A program made the position numbers and the translations under genes. Under the pieces are notes generated by a model, which had not been told where the DNA came from, did not search any database, and saw nothing but the letters and a program-made list of their open reading frames with translations. A stretch of DNA of 64,000 nucleotides, taken from the NCBI GenBank assembly GCA_022779365.1, contig JALFSI010000025.1, positions 1 through 64,000 on the forward strand, written 5' to 3'. This DNA comes from CAG-170 sp022779365. Its GTDB lineage: Bacteria; Bacillota; Clostridia; Oscillospirales; Oscillospiraceae. The stretch's first letter is position 1, and each line of letters starts with the position of its first letter. Shown one piece after another: positions 24,732 through 33,480 of the stretch.

Positions 24732-25187
24732 CTATCCTCCGTACCGTCTTGCGTCGCGCTCAAAAAAGCGCGAGATCTCCGCCATCGACCACGCCGTCTG
24801 CGCGCCCGCCAGCCCTGTCACCTGCATCTGCGCCGATACGCTCGTGCGCACGCCGCCCTGACCGCCTGCCGCCGCGCCGACCTCGCCGCTCGCGCGTACC
24901 GCCTCAAACCGTGCCGCGCGCTGCCGCACCGCCTCCGCCGCCTGCCGCGCGGCGGCATAGTCCCGTAATTCCTCCGCCAGCGCCGCCAGCGGCGATTTTT
25001 CAGTCCCGCCGTTCTGCGTCAGTTCCCGCGCAGCGTCGGGCGAAGCATCCTCCACGCCCGCAGAATCTGCGCCGCTGTCTGTTGTCACGACCCCCGGCAT
25101 CGCATCCGCCGCCTCCGGCGCGCGGGCGTCCTCAATCGCCGCCGCCAGCGCCGTGTGCCGCAGCAGCACTCTCTCGATGTACTCCAT
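24732..25187 (-). CDS. Very short protein in the tape-measure position
   Basis: 151 residues, Ala-rich and low in hydrophobic helices, with a C-terminus SMAEISRFFERDARRYGG that recalls the end of larger tail proteins. PBSX-like phages carry a tape measure of many hundreds of residues here. This gene is open and has its own start, overlapping the preceding chaperone-position gene by 56 bp in another frame. It may be an internally deleted tape measure or an unrelated adaptor. If nothing else supplies a tape, the tail would be extremely short. Confidence 0.55.
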   Translation of the reverse strand: MEYIERVLLRHTALAAAIEDARAPEAADAMPGVVTTDSGADSAGVEDASPDAARELTQNGGTEKSPLAALAEELRDYAAARQAAEAVRQRAARFEAVRASGEVGAAAGGQGGVRTSVSAQMQVTGLAGAQTAWSMAEISRFFERDARRYGG

Positions 25188-25791
25188 CGCGCTTCAGCTC
25201 CTCATACCGCTTTTCGTCAAACGCCGCGTTTTCCTCCGGCAGCGGCGCGCCGCAGCAGACGCACCGCGCCGTGCGCGCCGTCTCGCGGCACGCCGGGCAG
25301 AGCCGCGCCAGCTCCTCCCGCTCGTCGAGGCAAAGCTGCATCGCGCAGTAAACAAGCTCCCCCTGCGTCAGCGCCCGCGCCCGCGCCTCCGTCGGAAGCA
25401 CGCCAAACGCCCGCAAAACGCGCCAGCGCAGCCGCTCCTGCGCGTCCTGCTCCATCGCGCTCAGAAGCGCCTGCTCCTCGTCCGCCCCGCCGGTCAGACG
25501 CCCCGCCTGCGTCATCTGCTCATACGCCTGCATCAGCCGCTCAATTGCTTCTGCCGAAAGCGTCCGCAAAGCCTCCTCGCCGCTTGAAAACGCCCGCGAG
25601 CCGTCCTTTCGGTGCGCCGCGCGCGCCACGATGCACGCTCCCGCGCAAAGCCCCGCCGCCGCGCGGTTCTCCCCCGCCAGCCTGTCCGCCTCCGCCTGCG
25701 CCTGAAGCAGCGCATACGCCGGGACCGGCACGAGCCGCAGCCCATCGCATTCCGTCTCCGGCAGCAGCAGCGCGCGTACCGCGCCGGTCAC
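25132..25791 (-). CDS. Tail-chaperone-position protein with C-terminal zinc ribbon
   Basis: 219 residues between the tube gene and the short tape-measure-position gene, where XkdN-like tail chaperones sit. The sequence is helical, with a Cys cluster near the C-terminus (CPAC and CVCCG) forming a probable zinc ribbon, which is unusual for chaperones. Its last ~18 codons overlap the next gene in a +1 (or -2) relation. Tail chaperones often use frameshifting, but no clear slippery site was identified. Overlaps the tube gene by 4 bp. Confidence 0.5.
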   Translation of the reverse strand: MTGAVRALLLPETECDGLRLVPVPAYALLQAQAEADRLAGENRAAAGLCAGACIVARAAHRKDGSRAFSSGEEALRTLSAEAIERLMQAYEQMTQAGRLTGGADEEQALLSAMEQDAQERLRWRVLRAFGVLPTEARARALTQGELVYCAMQLCLDEREELARLCPACRETARTARCVCCGAPLPEENAAFDEKRYEELKRDGVHRESAAAAHGAGGGD

Positions 25792-26177
25792 TGCGCCGTC
25801 TCCACGCGGCTGCGCGCCTCCAGCGTGACCTTTTCCATCACATTGCCGCCGACCTCAGCGCTCTCCTGCACCTCGCTCCACTGGCAGCCGCCGTAAATGA
25901 CGCTGCGGTCGGGCTTGCACACCACCAGCGAGAAGTCCTCCAGATCGAGGAACCTCACCCCGTCGCGGATCGCCTCGTCCGTCGCGTAAATGCGCGTCAG
26001 CTCGATGATGTATCGTCCCTGACCGCGGATGGTCGCCACCGGCTGCTCCTGCCCAAAGGCGTAGATCGCCTTGCTCGAGCGCTTTGCCGTCACCTTGTAG
26101 CTCTGCACCACCGCCACACGGCGACCGTCTACTTCCAAGTAAATATCCGCCGTCGTCGGCACCTTGATCCCCGTCAT
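25788..26177 (-). CDS. Phage tail tube protein, XkdM-like
   Basis: 129 residues starting MTGIKVPTTADIYLEVDGRRVAVV, with RSSKAIYAFG and ELTRIYATDEAI, matching the compact beta-barrel tube proteins of PBSX-like contractile tails. It follows the sheath gene by 12 bp. Full length for the family. It would polymerise into the inner tube. Confidence 0.85.
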   Translation of the reverse strand: MTGIKVPTTADIYLEVDGRRVAVVQSYKVTAKRSSKAIYAFGQEQPVATIRGQGRYIIELTRIYATDEAIRDGVRFLDLEDFSLVVCKPDRSVIYGGCQWSEVQESAEVGGNVMEKVTLEARSRVETAQ

Positions 26178-26189
26178 CTGCGCCCCTCC

Positions 26190-27242
26190 TTACACATTCA
26201 TGTGCGCCGTGAGCAGGATGCGGTTGAGCCCCTGCACCACCGTAAACTCAAATTCCACCACACACGTCGTGCGGTCGTCCTGCGCCGCCGTCACCGTCAG
26301 CTTGTCATAGCCCTCGATGATCTCGCGCTCCACGCGCTCGGCCAGCTCCAAAACCACCTGATTGCGGATGGCTTTGCGCGTGAGGGCGTTATTTTTCGCG
26401 TGCGCAAATTTCGTGCGCAGCGCCGTGCGGATCGCCGGGATGAGCTCGTCGAGAATGAGCATCGTCGTCAGCTCCCGATACGTCTTGTCCGCGCTGCCGC
26501 CGGTCTTGCTGCGCGTGGTGAGCGCCCGGATGACCTGCACCCTGCCGCCCTCGCATTCCAGCGCCGTCACACCGGCTGCCGCCAGCGCGTCGTATTCTGT
26601 GTCGGAATACACCGCCGTCACGCCCGTCAGCCCCTGTAATTCCAGCCCGCTCAGCGGCAGCGCCGGATCGCGCTCGGCTGCCAGCGCCCCCGCCAGAGCC
26701 GCCGCTGCCATGCACCCGTCCTGCGCCGCCGTCTCACCCGCAACATACACCTGCGGACCGACAAAAACGACCCGCTCGCAGTTGAGCTTCTGCGCCCGCG
26801 CGCCGAGCTGTGCCGCCGTCGCCGCGCCCATGCCGCAGATGCCGATGCACTCGCCCTTCTGCTGCGCCGCGCCGGAAAGCGCCGTGCAGAACGCCGTCTG
26901 CACCGCCTCGATCGCCGACCCCAGCACGCACAAACTCGCCTGTTTTTCCGCTAAAACCGCCGCGACCGCCGCGGCATACGCCGCCGCGCTGTCCTCCGCC
27001 ACCGGGTATGCCAAAACCGTCCCCGCGCCGTTCTGATACGCCAGCTTCAGCATTTTACCGAGCTGGCTGTCCGCGCCGAATACGTCCTGCGCCCCCGCGT
27101 AGGACGTCAGCGTGTAAACGCCCGCCGCCGCGCTCGACGTGCCGATCAGCGCGATCACGCGCTGCGCCGTCCCGACCGCCACGATGCTCGACGCATCATA
27201 GTCGGAGTAAACGCCCGGGCGCTCATGATAGGTAATGCTCAT
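26190..27242 (-). CDS. Contractile tail sheath protein, XkdK-like
   Basis: 350 residues. N-terminal YHERPGVYSDYDASSIVAVGTAQRVIALIGTSS, central VYVAGE, C-terminal DELIPAIRTALRTKFAHAKNN and RKAIRNQVVLELAERVE are diagnostic of PBSX-type tail sheath proteins. Its presence makes the particle myovirus-like. 4-bp overlap with the upstream connector gene. Intact. Confidence 0.9.
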   Translation of the reverse strand: MSITYHERPGVYSDYDASSIVAVGTAQRVIALIGTSSAAAGVYTLTSYAGAQDVFGADSQLGKMLKLAYQNGAGTVLAYPVAEDSAAAYAAAVAAVLAEKQASLCVLGSAIEAVQTAFCTALSGAAQQKGECIGICGMGAATAAQLGARAQKLNCERVVFVGPQVYVAGETAAQDGCMAAAALAGALAAERDPALPLSGLELQGLTGVTAVYSDTEYDALAAAGVTALECEGGRVQVIRALTTRSKTGGSADKTYRELTTMLILDELIPAIRTALRTKFAHAKNNALTRKAIRNQVVLELAERVEREIIEGYDKLTVTAAQDDRTTCVVEFEFTVVQGLNRILLTAHMNV

Positions 27243-27724
27243 TTGACCGCTCCCTTCAGAATAAAGTCCGTAAATTCCGTCTCGTCCTCGTCCGTCACGG
27301 CGTATACATACGCCTGCGCCTGCGCGCGCACCGGGCAGACGAAGCAGTCGCTCTGCGCGTCATACTCGCACGCGCCCACGGTGATTCCCGCGAGCTGCAC
27401 GCCCGCCGCCCCGCTGGACAGCGCCGCGACGACCTTCTCCGTCTCGGCGTAGCACGCCGCCGACCCGCCGCGCCGCGGCGCAAAGATCTGCATCAAAATT
27501 TCCGCCGATAATTCGCAGCCATACAGCGCCGTGCGCCCGCCGTCCGCGTCCTCCCGCATCCCCAGATACGAAAACTGCGCCGCCGTGCCGCTCTTTGCGC
27601 CCTGCAAGCCCACCGCCGTCACCGGCGCGTCCAGCTCCGGCGCGCTGCCGGGATAAAACTGCCGCACGACCGTCACGCCCGCCTCCGCGAGCAGCTTGCA
27701 AATTGCCTCGATCAGCTCATGCAT
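27239..27724 (-). CDS. Phage head-tail joining/tail-completion protein (XkdJ position)
   Basis: 161 residues, start MHELIEAICKLLAEAGV chosen because longer frames upstream are other-frame sequence. The pattern of two short helices, then a strand-rich body (VTAVGLQGAKSG, YGCELSAEILMQIF), fits tail terminator or completion proteins found just before the sheath gene. Assignment is positional. Overlaps its upstream neighbour by 8 bp. Confidence 0.65.
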   Translation of the reverse strand: MHELIEAICKLLAEAGVTVVRQFYPGSAPELDAPVTAVGLQGAKSGTAAQFSYLGMREDADGGRTALYGCELSAEILMQIFAPRRGGSAACYAETEKVVAALSSGAAGVQLAGITVGACEYDAQSDCFVCPVRAQAQAYVYAVTDEDETEFTDFILKGAVK

Positions 27725-28049
27725 CTGCCGTTCCTCCCGTCTCGCGCAAAAGCCCCCAGACGTACAGCGTCTCGTCTGCGAAAAACAGCCGCTCCGCGCG
27801 CTGCACGCGATACGTCCTTCCGCCCGCGCGCACCAAAGCGTCCGCCTCCGGCAGCACGTCCGCCGGACCGATGTACACATACCGCCCGCGCGGGATCTCG
27901 CCGATGGCGCGCATCGTCCTGCGCACGCTCTCCCAGCCCGCCTCCGTCACCGGCTGGATGAACGCCCGCACCGCCTGTGTGCCCTCTCCCACTGTGACCT
28001 CTGCCGCGCTGCCGTACTGCTGCAAAATGCGCCCGATCAGCTCCTTCAT
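27717..28049 (-). CDS. Phage head closure/minor capsid protein (XkdH/I position)
   Basis: 110 residues, start MKELIGRILQQYGSAAEV. The strand-rich middle (GRYVYIGPADVLPEADALVRAGGRTYRVQRAE) resembles small head-closure or stopper proteins. It lies between the gp6-like connector and the tail completion gene. Overlaps both neighbours by a few bases. The name is positional. Confidence 0.65.
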   Translation of the reverse strand: MKELIGRILQQYGSAAEVTVGEGTQAVRAFIQPVTEAGWESVRRTMRAIGEIPRGRYVYIGPADVLPEADALVRAGGRTYRVQRAERLFFADETLYVWGLLRETGGTADA

Positions 28050-28399
28050 CCCAGAACCCCCCTGCACGAAAGCCCGCCCGCGAGAAACGGCAGCATCAGC
28101 CGCTCCGCGGCGCTGCGCAGCGCGCGGGCGCTGCCTGCCCCCGGCGTCACCGACACGTCTCCCACGCGAAACGCCTGCACGCTGCCCATTCCAGCGGTTT
28201 CGCGGTAGTTTGCCGCCGCCAGCATCGCCGCCGCGCAGATAAAGCACGCGCCGCAGTCCTCCGCCGTCACATCCCGGCGCAGCCGGTTTGTCAGCTCGAC
28301 CTCCGCCGCGCCGCAAAGCGCCCGCAGCGCCGCCTCATCGGGCGCGCCGGCGGCGGAAAAGCCCGCCGCCAGCGTGTAAATTTCGTCCGCCCGTGCCAA
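28046..28399 (-). CDS. Head-tail connector (gp6-like adaptor)
   Basis: 117 residues, all-helical start (IYTLAAGFSAAGAPDEAALRALCGAAEVELTNRL), as in HK97 gp6/SPP1 gp15-like adaptors. Initiation is at a TTG directly after the capsid stop codon, so it depends on coupled translation. The position after the major capsid gene is normal. Assigned by position and helical pattern. Confidence 0.65.
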   Translation of the reverse strand: MARADEIYTLAAGFSAAGAPDEAALRALCGAAEVELTNRLRRDVTAEDCGACFICAAAMLAAANYRETAGMGSVQAFRVGDVSVTPGAGSARALRSAAERLMLPFLAGGLSCRGVLG

Positions 28400-29425
28400 T
28401 CAGATCACCAGCACCTTCGCCGCCTCCGGCATGATCTTGCCAAAGCCGGAGATGGACGTGATCGTCGCGCGCTCGAGCTGACGGTCGATGAGCTTGTCGT
28501 ATTCCACGCTCACCTCGCCCGCCTGCACCATCTCCAGCGCGTAGCGGCGGTCGAGACCGATGAGCTTGCCGGACGGCACGCACGCCGCGCGCAGCAGCTC
28601 CGCGCCCATCGGGGCGGACAGCTTGCCAGTGCCCTGGAAGTTGAGCCCGGTCAGCGGATTCTGAAGCTCCGTCAGCTTCAGCATCTTCACCATCGCGTCG
28701 CCCGATGCCAGCAGCGCGTTCATCGTGTACGGCTCAAACTGCGACCAGAACTCCACGAGCTGCGCATACGTCAGCGTCCCCTTCGTCCCGCTCAGCGGGC
28801 TCGTGCCGATGGTCAGCACCTCGGCGGCGTTATTGTTGCCGTCGCCGTTCACCAGCACGTCCACCGCATCCTGCAAATGCATCTTCTGGATGTACGCACC
28901 GATCTGGCGCAGCGTCACGGCAAACAGATCGAGCTTCTGGAAGCGGATGGCCTCATACGACGCCACCAGCATTCTCCCGCGCTTGTTGAGCTTCACCAGA
29001 TTCGACTTGCTGCGAATTTCGGTTGCCGGGATGCTCGCGCCCTCCGCCACCTGCATCAGCTTCTTGTCGTCCTCCGACGCGGCGGAAAACACGCTGCGGT
29101 AGTCCATCGCGTCGATGGTCGTGGTGGTCGCGACGATCTTCGGCAGCACATCGTTTTCCTCCATGCCCTGCTTCACCGCGCGGGCAATATACTCCGGGAA
29201 CAGCACGCTCGATTCTGCCGTGCGGAAGAATTTTTCCACGGGGTCGGAATACGCGCCGCGCGCGTGGATGTCAAAGCGCTTGAGCTGACGCTGGAACGCG
29301 TCCGTCCCCTCCAGCGCCGTGCCGGTGTAATTTTCGCTCGGGTCGAGCGATTCCAGGACCTGCGCAAAGCTCTTGCCGCTCTCGCGGTACATACCCTTTT
29401 CCAGTCTGATCGAATCAAAACCCAT
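28400..29425 (-). CDS. Major capsid protein, PBSX/HK97-like
   Basis: 341 residues. A long N-terminal arm carries FDIHARGAYSDPVEKFFRTAES and is followed by the HK97-fold core (PKIVATTTTIDAMDYRSVFS, EIRSKSNLVKLNKRGRMLVASYEAI) and a late segment VSVEYDKLIDRQLERATITS. Normal size for XkdG-type shells. SD AAAGGAG precedes the start. Intact, with no stops. Confidence 0.85.
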   Translation of the reverse strand: MGFDSIRLEKGMYRESGKSFAQVLESLDPSENYTGTALEGTDAFQRQLKRFDIHARGAYSDPVEKFFRTAESSVLFPEYIARAVKQGMEENDVLPKIVATTTTIDAMDYRSVFSAASEDDKKLMQVAEGASIPATEIRSKSNLVKLNKRGRMLVASYEAIRFQKLDLFAVTLRQIGAYIQKMHLQDAVDVLVNGDGNNNAAEVLTIGTSPLSGTKGTLTYAQLVEFWSQFEPYTMNALLASGDAMVKMLKLTELQNPLTGLNFQGTGKLSAPMGAELLRAACVPSGKLIGLDRRYALEMVQAGEVSVEYDKLIDRQLERATITSISGFGKIMPEAAKVLVI

Positions 29426-29447
29426 CGTTCAATCTCTCCTTTCCGAA

Positions 29448-29816
29448 TTACAGAAACAGCCCCACGGTCTTGTTTGCCGTGTCCACGTTCACCACCAGAT
29501 GGCTTCTGCCCGTCTCCGCGGGCTTCGTCTCCGTCGCCGCAGCCGGCACGCGCACGCCGCTCGCGCCGTCCGCCACCAGCGCCGTAAAGCCCAGTGCGGG
29601 CGCCGCGCCGGTGTACGGCAGCTTCACAAAGCCGCCCATCAGCACGCTTGCCGCGCCGTTTCGCACCTGCGTGATGACGCCGCAAAAATCGTCGCCGCCG
29701 GCACACGCGCCCACCGTGCCGTTCGCCGTGACCTTGCAGAGCTTGCCCTCCGCAGCCGTGTTGCCTGCGAGGAATGTCACATATCGCTCCGCGATCGCCT
29801 CAAAAGAAATTGCCAT
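29448..29816 (-). CDS. Capsid decoration/stabilisation protein
   Basis: 122 residues, mostly beta and Gly/Ala/Thr-rich (DDFCGVITQVRNGAASVLMGGFVKLPYTG). It lies directly upstream of the capsid gene, where small head-decoration proteins (DUF2190-like or XkdH-neighbour types) occur. AAGGAGGT SD. Exact family not certain. Confidence 0.6.
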   Translation of the reverse strand: MAISFEAIAERYVTFLAGNTAAEGKLCKVTANGTVGACAGGDDFCGVITQVRNGAASVLMGGFVKLPYTGAAPALGFTALVADGASGVRVPAAATETKPAETGRSHLVVNVDTANKTVGLFL

Positions 29817-29864
29817 TGTCGTACCTCCTTAAAATATACAGTGCCGGAAAATGGGCACTGATTT

Positions 29865-30737
29865 TCACATCAAAAACGCGCTGTCCGTCTTTTTCGCCGC
29901 CGCCGGACGCTCCGCAAGCTGGCACACCGGCGGATACATCCCCTCCGCCTTGTGCTTCAAACTCTTCTCCGCCGACAAAAGCTGCTCCGGCGTCAGCGCG
30001 GATACCATCCCCTCCAGAATGTCCTGCTCCACCGCCACCTCCGTCAGCATCGCCAGCCGCACGACCTCCCCGCGCAGCCGCTCGCGGTACTGCCTGCCCA
30101 GCTCCGCCTGCTTTTGCAGATGCACGCGCGCAAATTCCGTCAGCTCATCGCCCTCGCCGCGCAGCCGCTTGAGTACGCCCGCGTTCCGCTGCGCCGGAAC
30201 AGCCACAAACGAGAATTCGTAGGCGTCCTGCGGCTCGCACAAAACCGCGATGCATTCCTTCCCGCCGTACACCTGCCCCTTCTCATGCTGGCACGTCCCG
30301 TAGTCCGCCCCGCAGATCGAGCAGACCGAGCGCCCCATCGCGCACCCGACCGACACCTCTTTTTTGATGCCCGCCTCGATCTCGCGGATCAGCTCCGCCG
30401 TCTTGTCCGTGCGCAGAATGTACGCCCACGCGCGGATAAACGCCGCACCGTCCCCGTATTCCACACCCGTCTCAAAAATGCGCGCGAGCTGCTTCTCGCT
30501 CGACCACGCGTGGTCGGCAACGCCCGTTTTCCCCACAAACAGCTCCGCCAGCTTCGGCAGCGCCTCCGTTGAAAACCGCTCGTGGTCGCGGTCCGGCTGA
30601 TCGTCGCACAGCCGCACGGAAAAGACGTACACCTCCTCCGCCGCCAGCGGCGTCTTTGCCTGCAAATTGATCTTCTCCAGCTGCTCCGCCGTGGGCTTGC
30701 CCGCGGTCAGAACGCCCGCCTGCTTCTGAACCTCCAT
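29865..30737 (-). CDS. Prohead protease/scaffold, XkdF-like
   Basis: 290 residues. The protease-like N-terminal half has DDQPDRDHERFSTEAL, the possible catalytic His in GVADHAWS and Ser in KKEVSVGC. It is interrupted by a Cys/His cluster CSICGADYGTCQH that is characteristic of XkdF-type proteins. The helical C-terminal half may be a scaffold. The start at 30737 follows GGAAAGGAG. It would mature the capsid. Confidence 0.78.
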   Translation of the reverse strand: MEVQKQAGVLTAGKPTAEQLEKINLQAKTPLAAEEVYVFSVRLCDDQPDRDHERFSTEALPKLAELFVGKTGVADHAWSSEKQLARIFETGVEYGDGAAFIRAWAYILRTDKTAELIREIEAGIKKEVSVGCAMGRSVCSICGADYGTCQHEKGQVYGGKECIAVLCEPQDAYEFSFVAVPAQRNAGVLKRLRGEGDELTEFARVHLQKQAELGRQYRERLRGEVVRLAMLTEVAVEQDILEGMVSALTPEQLLSAEKSLKHKAEGMYPPVCQLAERPAAAKKTDSAFLM

Positions 30738-30742
30738 GATGT

Positions 30743-31873
30743 TTACTCCTTTCCGTTTTCCACCCGCAGCTTGTCCGCCTGCGCGCGGTAAAGCGCCGCG
30801 TGCGCTTCCTCCACCGTGTCCTGAAGCGAAATGTCGTCCCATACGATCTCCGCCTCGCACCCAAAGCCCTCCGAGCGCAGCCACATCCGGCAAATTTTCT
30901 CCAGCACCGGCTGCACGCACCGCCGCAGCGCCCAAAGCTCCGAGGTCAGCAGGTCTGCCTGCTGTGCGCTCATCCGCTCGGTGGACGACCAGCTCAGCCC
31001 CAGCAGAAACGGCGGCAGCCCCGTCTTGGCGACGAGCTGTTCGAGAATTTGCCGCACCGGCACCTCGGAGTCGAGCGCCTGCCCATCCGCGCCGATCACG
31101 CGGATCTCCACATCGCCCACCGCCACAAAGTCGCGCACCTCACCATTGCGGCTGCTGCGCATCGCCTGCGACCATTCGCGCGCCATCTGCTCCGCCGCCT
31201 GCTCCGGCTGCACGCTCTCGCTGCCGGGCTTGTATACGACCGAGTAGCGCACATTTCCCGCCCGCTCCCAGTTCAGCCCGATCGTCCTGTAAATTTTCAG
31301 CAGCACGTCCGCCAAAAACGGCATCGAGCCGAACAGCGACGTGCCGTAAGGATGCGCCGCATTCGCATTCCACGTCGAAAACAGCAGCAGATTCTGATAC
31401 AGCAGCACCCGCTCCTGCCCGTTTTCCCAAACGCACAGCTTCACCTCCAGCGGCGACGCGCCCTGCTTCACATGGACTTTCCGCACATCGCCCCAGCATA
31501 CCGCCTGCAAGCGCCCGCCAGACATCACCAGCTCGCCCACCGCGCGCCCATACATCAGGAGGCTATCCAGGTATGCCTCCAGAAAGCCCGCAATGCCCGT
31601 CTGTCCGCGCCCCACGTTCACCGTGCGCAAAAACCGCCGCAAAGCGTCCTCCGCGCGCTTATCGCGGCACGCCACGTCAAATCCGCCCGTCAGCCGCACC
31701 AGCTTTCCCACCGCCGCGTCCAAGATCGGCAGCGCCGCGCGCATCGCCTCAAACATCTCCTCCTGCGCCCCGCCGAGCGCCCACGCCTGCCCCAGCGCGC
31801 CGAACGGATTCTGCTCCTGCGTCCGAAGCTGCGCCGCCTTCGCAATGCCCTGCTGTTCCTGTTTTCGCATCAT
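30743..31873 (-). CDS. Phage portal protein
   Basis: 376 residues. Portal features are RKQEQQGIAKAAQL, VGELVMSGGRLQAVCWGDVRKV, ENLLLFSTWNANAAHPYG-like sequence, and the LGLSWSSTERMSAQQADLLTSELWALRRCVQPVLEKI block. The start at 31873 overlaps the TerL stop in the ATGA arrangement, with AAGGGAG upstream. It forms the DNA entry ring at the capsid vertex. Intact. Confidence 0.88.
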   Translation of the reverse strand: MMRKQEQQGIAKAAQLRTQEQNPFGALGQAWALGGAQEEMFEAMRAALPILDAAVGKLVRLTGGFDVACRDKRAEDALRRFLRTVNVGRGQTGIAGFLEAYLDSLLMYGRAVGELVMSGGRLQAVCWGDVRKVHVKQGASPLEVKLCVWENGQERVLLYQNLLLFSTWNANAAHPYGTSLFGSMPFLADVLLKIYRTIGLNWERAGNVRYSVVYKPGSESVQPEQAAEQMAREWSQAMRSSRNGEVRDFVAVGDVEIRVIGADGQALDSEVPVRQILEQLVAKTGLPPFLLGLSWSSTERMSAQQADLLTSELWALRRCVQPVLEKICRMWLRSEGFGCEAEIVWDDISLQDTVEEAHAALYRAQADKLRVENGKE

Positions 31874-33129
31874 GTACTCCCTTCCTGTCGTAAGACCGCC
31901 ACCGCCGTAAACCCGCGCGGCGGCTCTAAAACGCCCATCACGAAATAGCGCATATCGTCCATCGCGTGGTCGTTTCGTTTTTCCACCCGGTCGCACGTCC
32001 CGCCGCGCTCCCAGACATACAGGTCCATCTCCCGCAGGCAGTCCACGCACTCCGCGCAGATGACGATCCGCCCCGTGCGCAGCGCGTCCGCCGTCCGCCG
32101 GATGCCGTTTAATACATCGTTGTCCGCCTTCTCCACCTGCCAGCCCCGTCTGCGCAGCGTCTGGATGAAGCTCGCCGCCGACGGATCGACGATCACCCGC
32201 CGGATCTCCCGCCCGCCTGCCAGCCCTCCCAGCGCCCCGGCGTATTCCTCGTCCGTCATCTGCCGCCCCTCGCGCCGCGCGTCAAAGTAAAATTCCTTCA
32301 CTCTGTACCACACGCCGTCCAGCCGTCCCCACAGCCCGAACGACGCCGGATTCACCGTCCCGTAGTCGCACGAGATCACCCACTCCGAAAATTCGCCCAC
32401 CGGCGCGGGCTGCGCCAGGCTCGTGTCGTAAAAGTCGTACACACGCCCCTCCGCCGCCGTCCAAAGCCCCTGCACGAACCGCCGGTAAAACACGCCCGCA
32501 TACATCCGCGCGTACCGCCTGCGGATCTGCGGCGAGAGCGCGGGATTGTCCTGCATCGTAAAATGCAGATGCAGGCAGTTCATCTCCTCCGCCCGCACGA
32601 TCCACTGCCGGTAAAACCAGTGCTGCGGACCTTCGGGATTGCAGTTGAACCAGAGCCTGCTGCCCGCGTCCGAGCACCGCGCGCACGCCTGCTCCACGAA
32701 TGAGCGCGGCATCAGCACCACCTCATCCAGAAACACCCCCGCCAGCGTCACGCCCTGAATGAGCGCCGCCGACCGCTCGTCGTTCCCGCCGAACAGGAAA
32801 AAATCATTTTCCCGTCCGCCGAAGCGCACCCGCCAGCACCCGTCCGCCGTCCGCCAGGAAAAATCCATCCCCAGCGCCCGCAAGACCGGCAGCGTGTCCG
32901 CCAACACATTTCGCCGCAGCGCGCCCACCGTCCTGCCGCACAGCGCAAAGCGCCTGCCCGAAAATTCGCTCATCGCCCACAGGAAAAACCCCAGCGTCAT
33001 CGCGAACGTCTTTCCCGAGCGGATCGCCCCGTCGCAGACGATCGCCTCATACCGCCGGTCGGGGCTGCCCGCGCGCCACCAGAGCATCGCCCGCCGCTGC
33101 TTGGGCGAGAACCCGCCGTTACGCTCCAT
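31870..33129 (-). CDS. Terminase large subunit
   Basis: 419 residues. ATPase domain with Walker A VCDGAIRSGKTFAM and Walker B GVFLDEV followed by a nuclease domain (VISCDYGTVNPASFGLWG with the first catalytic Asp, and VIVDPSAASFI). It packages DNA into the prohead. Both domains look complete, so DNA packaging is plausible. It starts inside the end of the very short TerS gene (11-bp overlap). Confidence 0.92.
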   Translation of the reverse strand: MERNGGFSPKQRRAMLWWRAGSPDRRYEAIVCDGAIRSGKTFAMTLGFFLWAMSEFSGRRFALCGRTVGALRRNVLADTLPVLRALGMDFSWRTADGCWRVRFGGRENDFFLFGGNDERSAALIQGVTLAGVFLDEVVLMPRSFVEQACARCSDAGSRLWFNCNPEGPQHWFYRQWIVRAEEMNCLHLHFTMQDNPALSPQIRRRYARMYAGVFYRRFVQGLWTAAEGRVYDFYDTSLAQPAPVGEFSEWVISCDYGTVNPASFGLWGRLDGVWYRVKEFYFDARREGRQMTDEEYAGALGGLAGGREIRRVIVDPSAASFIQTLRRRGWQVEKADNDVLNGIRRTADALRTGRIVICAECVDCLREMDLYVWERGGTCDRVEKRNDHAMDDMRYFVMGVLEPPRGFTAVAVLRQEGST

Positions 33130-33370
33130 CGTCCGCCTCGCGCTCCTCGTCCAGCGCCTTCAAGAGCTGCCGCGCCGCCGCCGACCGTTCGTCACCCTCG
33201 CAAAGCTGCGCGAGCTGCGCCAGAATTTTCGTCCTGTCCAGCAGCTTCAGCTCCACGCCGCCCTTGTCGCTGCGCTTAATTTCGGTGAGCATCGAAAGAT
33301 CGAGCTTTGCGATGTCGTCATACTCGCTCAGCGCCAGCTTCACGCAGTCGTTCACCCGTCCGAATGCCAT
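33119..33370 (-). CDS. Truncated terminase small subunit (TerS)-like
   Basis: 83 residues from the first ATG. In-frame sequence with coding character (RNSDLERIRRQLRR) continues about 17 codons upstream to a TGA, without a standard start. PBSX-type TerS proteins are much longer and carry an N-terminal DNA-binding HTH; only a helical core and acidic tail are visible here. Its place directly before TerL supports the assignment. Loss of the DNA-recognition domain could mean non-specific packaging, or decay. Confidence 0.6.
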   Translation of the reverse strand: MAFGRVNDCVKLALSEYDDIAKLDLSMLTEIKRSDKGGVELKLLDRTKILAQLAQLCEGDERSAAARQLLKALDEEREADDGA

Positions 33371-33445
33371 TCTCCGAAGCTGCCGCCGGATGCGCTCCAG
33401 ATCCGAATTTCTATCCGCAGCCCCTCACCACCTTTCACCCAAACC

Positions 33446-33480
33446 CCCAACAAAACAAAAAGTTGCCCGTTTCCGAACAA
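33446..33480 (-). terminator. Terminator-like hairpin just upstream of the phage cluster
   Basis: On the minus strand GTTGTTCG-GAAA-CGGGCAAC (8-bp stem with G-U pairs) is followed by TTTTTGTTTTG. It lies about 75 bp before TerS, so transcripts starting further upstream would be stopped unless antiterminated. Confidence 0.5.
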
